Source: Pelagibacterium luteolum (GTDB lineage: Bacteria > Pseudomonadota > Alphaproteobacteria > Rhizobiales > Devosiaceae). From it: a stretch of DNA of 64,000 bases. The notes beneath the pieces are model-generated. The model did no database searches. It worked only from the letters and a program-made list of their open reading frames with translations, and was not told the origin of the DNA. The position numbers were made by a program, and so were the translations under genes. Of this stretch, positions 63,531 through 64,000 are shown in pieces (the stretch's first letter is position 1; every line of letters begins with the position of its first letter). The stretch spans positions 87,864-151,863 of the forward strand of contig NZ_FNCS01000008.1 of NCBI RefSeq assembly GCF_900100665.1, written 5' to 3'.

Positions 63531-63839
63531 TTAGAGCTTGATTTCGACGTCGACACCGGCGGCGAGATCGAGCTTCATGAGTGCGTCGACCGTCTGAGGG
63601 GTCGGATCCACGATGTCGAGGAGACGCTTGTGAGTCCGGATTTCGAACTGCTCACGGCTCTTCTTGTCCACGTGGGGCGACCGGTTGACGGTGTATTTGT
63701 CAATTCGCGTCGGCAGCGGAATGGGACCGCGAACCTGTGCGCCCGTGCGTTTGGCGGTGTTGACGATCTCGCGGGTCGAATTGTCGAGCACGCGATGATC
63801 GAACGCCTTGAGCCGGATGCGAATGTTCTGACCGTTCAT
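63531..63839 (-). CDS. rpsJ: 30S ribosomal protein S10 (NusE)
   Basis: A 102-residue protein shared by the 30S head and the antitermination complex with Nus[41 protein letters not shown] and the [17 protein letters not shown] block are diagnostic. It is the first gene of the S10 block, behind tuf; a 105-bp spacer precedes rplC. Confidence 0.98.
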   Translation of the reverse strand: MNGQNIRIRLKAFDHRVLDNSTREIVNTAKRTGAQVRGPIPLPTRIDKYTVNRSPHVDKKSREQFEIRTHKRLLDIVDPTPQTVDALMKLDLAAGVDVEIKL

Positions 63840-63907
63840 TGTGTTCTATCCCGAAAAAAGGACCGCGGTGCGCGACGATGCGCACCGCTTTCTCAATTGT
63901 CTTGTGC

Positions 63908-64000
63908 TTAAGCGACGATTTTCGACACGACGCCGGCGCCGACGGTACGGCCGCCTTCGCGGATAGCGAAGCGCAGCTTTTCTTCCATCGCGATCGGAAC
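63908..64000 (-). CDS. tuf: Elongation factor Tu, C-terminal end (partial)
   Basis: The last 30 codons and stop of EF-Tu, cut by the window edge: [20 protein letters not shown] then [10 protein letters not shown]. This is the standard end of domain 3. EF-Tu delivers aminoacyl-tRNA to the ribosome. It precedes rpsJ by 68 bases, the usual str-S10 junction. Confidence 0.97.
   Translation of the reverse strand, partial: VPIAMEEKLRFAIREGGRTVGAGVVSKIVA

Noticed and set aside
1..64000. CRISPR array, insertion sequence, prophage or integrase
   Set aside because: No regularly spaced repeats, transposase or integrase motifs, or phage structural genes were found on either strand.

Overview
This 64 kb window is chromosomal DNA of an alphaproteobacterium, almost certainly of the order Hyphomicrobiales (Rhizobiales) and probably near Devosia/Pelagibacterium. 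The genus-level guess is inference. The reasons are: adk directly after secY in the ribosomal block; no rpsD between rpsK and rpoA; PleD, DivK and MipZ, which belong to alphaproteobacterial cell-cycle and polarity control; the topA-rnr-DUF983-rpmG-pleD-divK neighbourhood; an ATP12-type F1 chaperone; and an inactive dihydroorotase-like partner behind pyrB. The DNA is GC-rich and densely coded, with many ATGA and TGATG stop/start overlaps.

Layout. 0.1-3.1 kb (minus): gatC, a GNAT gene, gatA and a pentapeptide-repeat gene. 3.2-11.2 kb: a degenerate metallo-hydrolase-like gene, then ruvX, pyrB, pyrC-like, plsY, dprA and topA (plus). 11.2-14.7 kb (minus): a four-gene sulfur cassette (monohaem cytochrome c, FccB-type sulfide dehydrogenase flavoprotein, YeeE/YedE transporter, fused SoxYZ carrier) placed between topA and rnr. 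15-18 kb: rnr, DUF983 and rpmG. 18-20 kb (minus): a candidate structured RNA, pleD and divK. 20-24.6 kb (plus): DUF3572, dinB, a RidA-like gene, a glycerophosphodiesterase, a COG3146 acyltransferase-like gene and HIT. 24.7-27.5 kb (minus): clpS-clpA. 27.8-38.6 kb: D,D-carboxypeptidase with SPOR, SDR, mipZ, PRC-barrel, DUF1489, a 33-residue membrane peptide, mgtE, a diguanylate cyclase, alkyladenine glycosylase, an L,D-transpeptidase, tRNA-Leu(GAG), a lone SpoA domain, lipB and DUF4282. 38.7-41.8 kb: rimO, folP, folB, folK. 41.8-47.6 kb (minus): a Do-like protease, rarA, a truncated ParE-like toxin, crcB, an RluC/D synthase, a HAD phosphatase and ATP12. 47.6-49.5 kb: a speF-type leader, ornithine decarboxylase and a P-loop kinase-like gene. 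49.6-64 kb (minus): the S10-spc-alpha ribosomal block from the tail of tuf through rpsJ to rplQ.

Most of the window is housekeeping. The clearest accessory unit is the sulfur cassette: periplasmic sulfide oxidation by FccB with its cytochrome, a sulfur-compound permease, and a one-polypeptide SoxYZ carrier whose only cysteine lies at the Y/Z junction. No soxAX, soxB or soxCD is present here. Other signals outside ordinary genes are two candidate small RNAs (dprA-topA and rpmG-pleD gaps), overlapping and therefore competing hairpins between rplO and secY, a pair of hairpins between rpsM and rpsK, a terminator shared by topA and the sulfur operon, and the odc leader. No insertion sequence, prophage, integrase or CRISPR array was seen.
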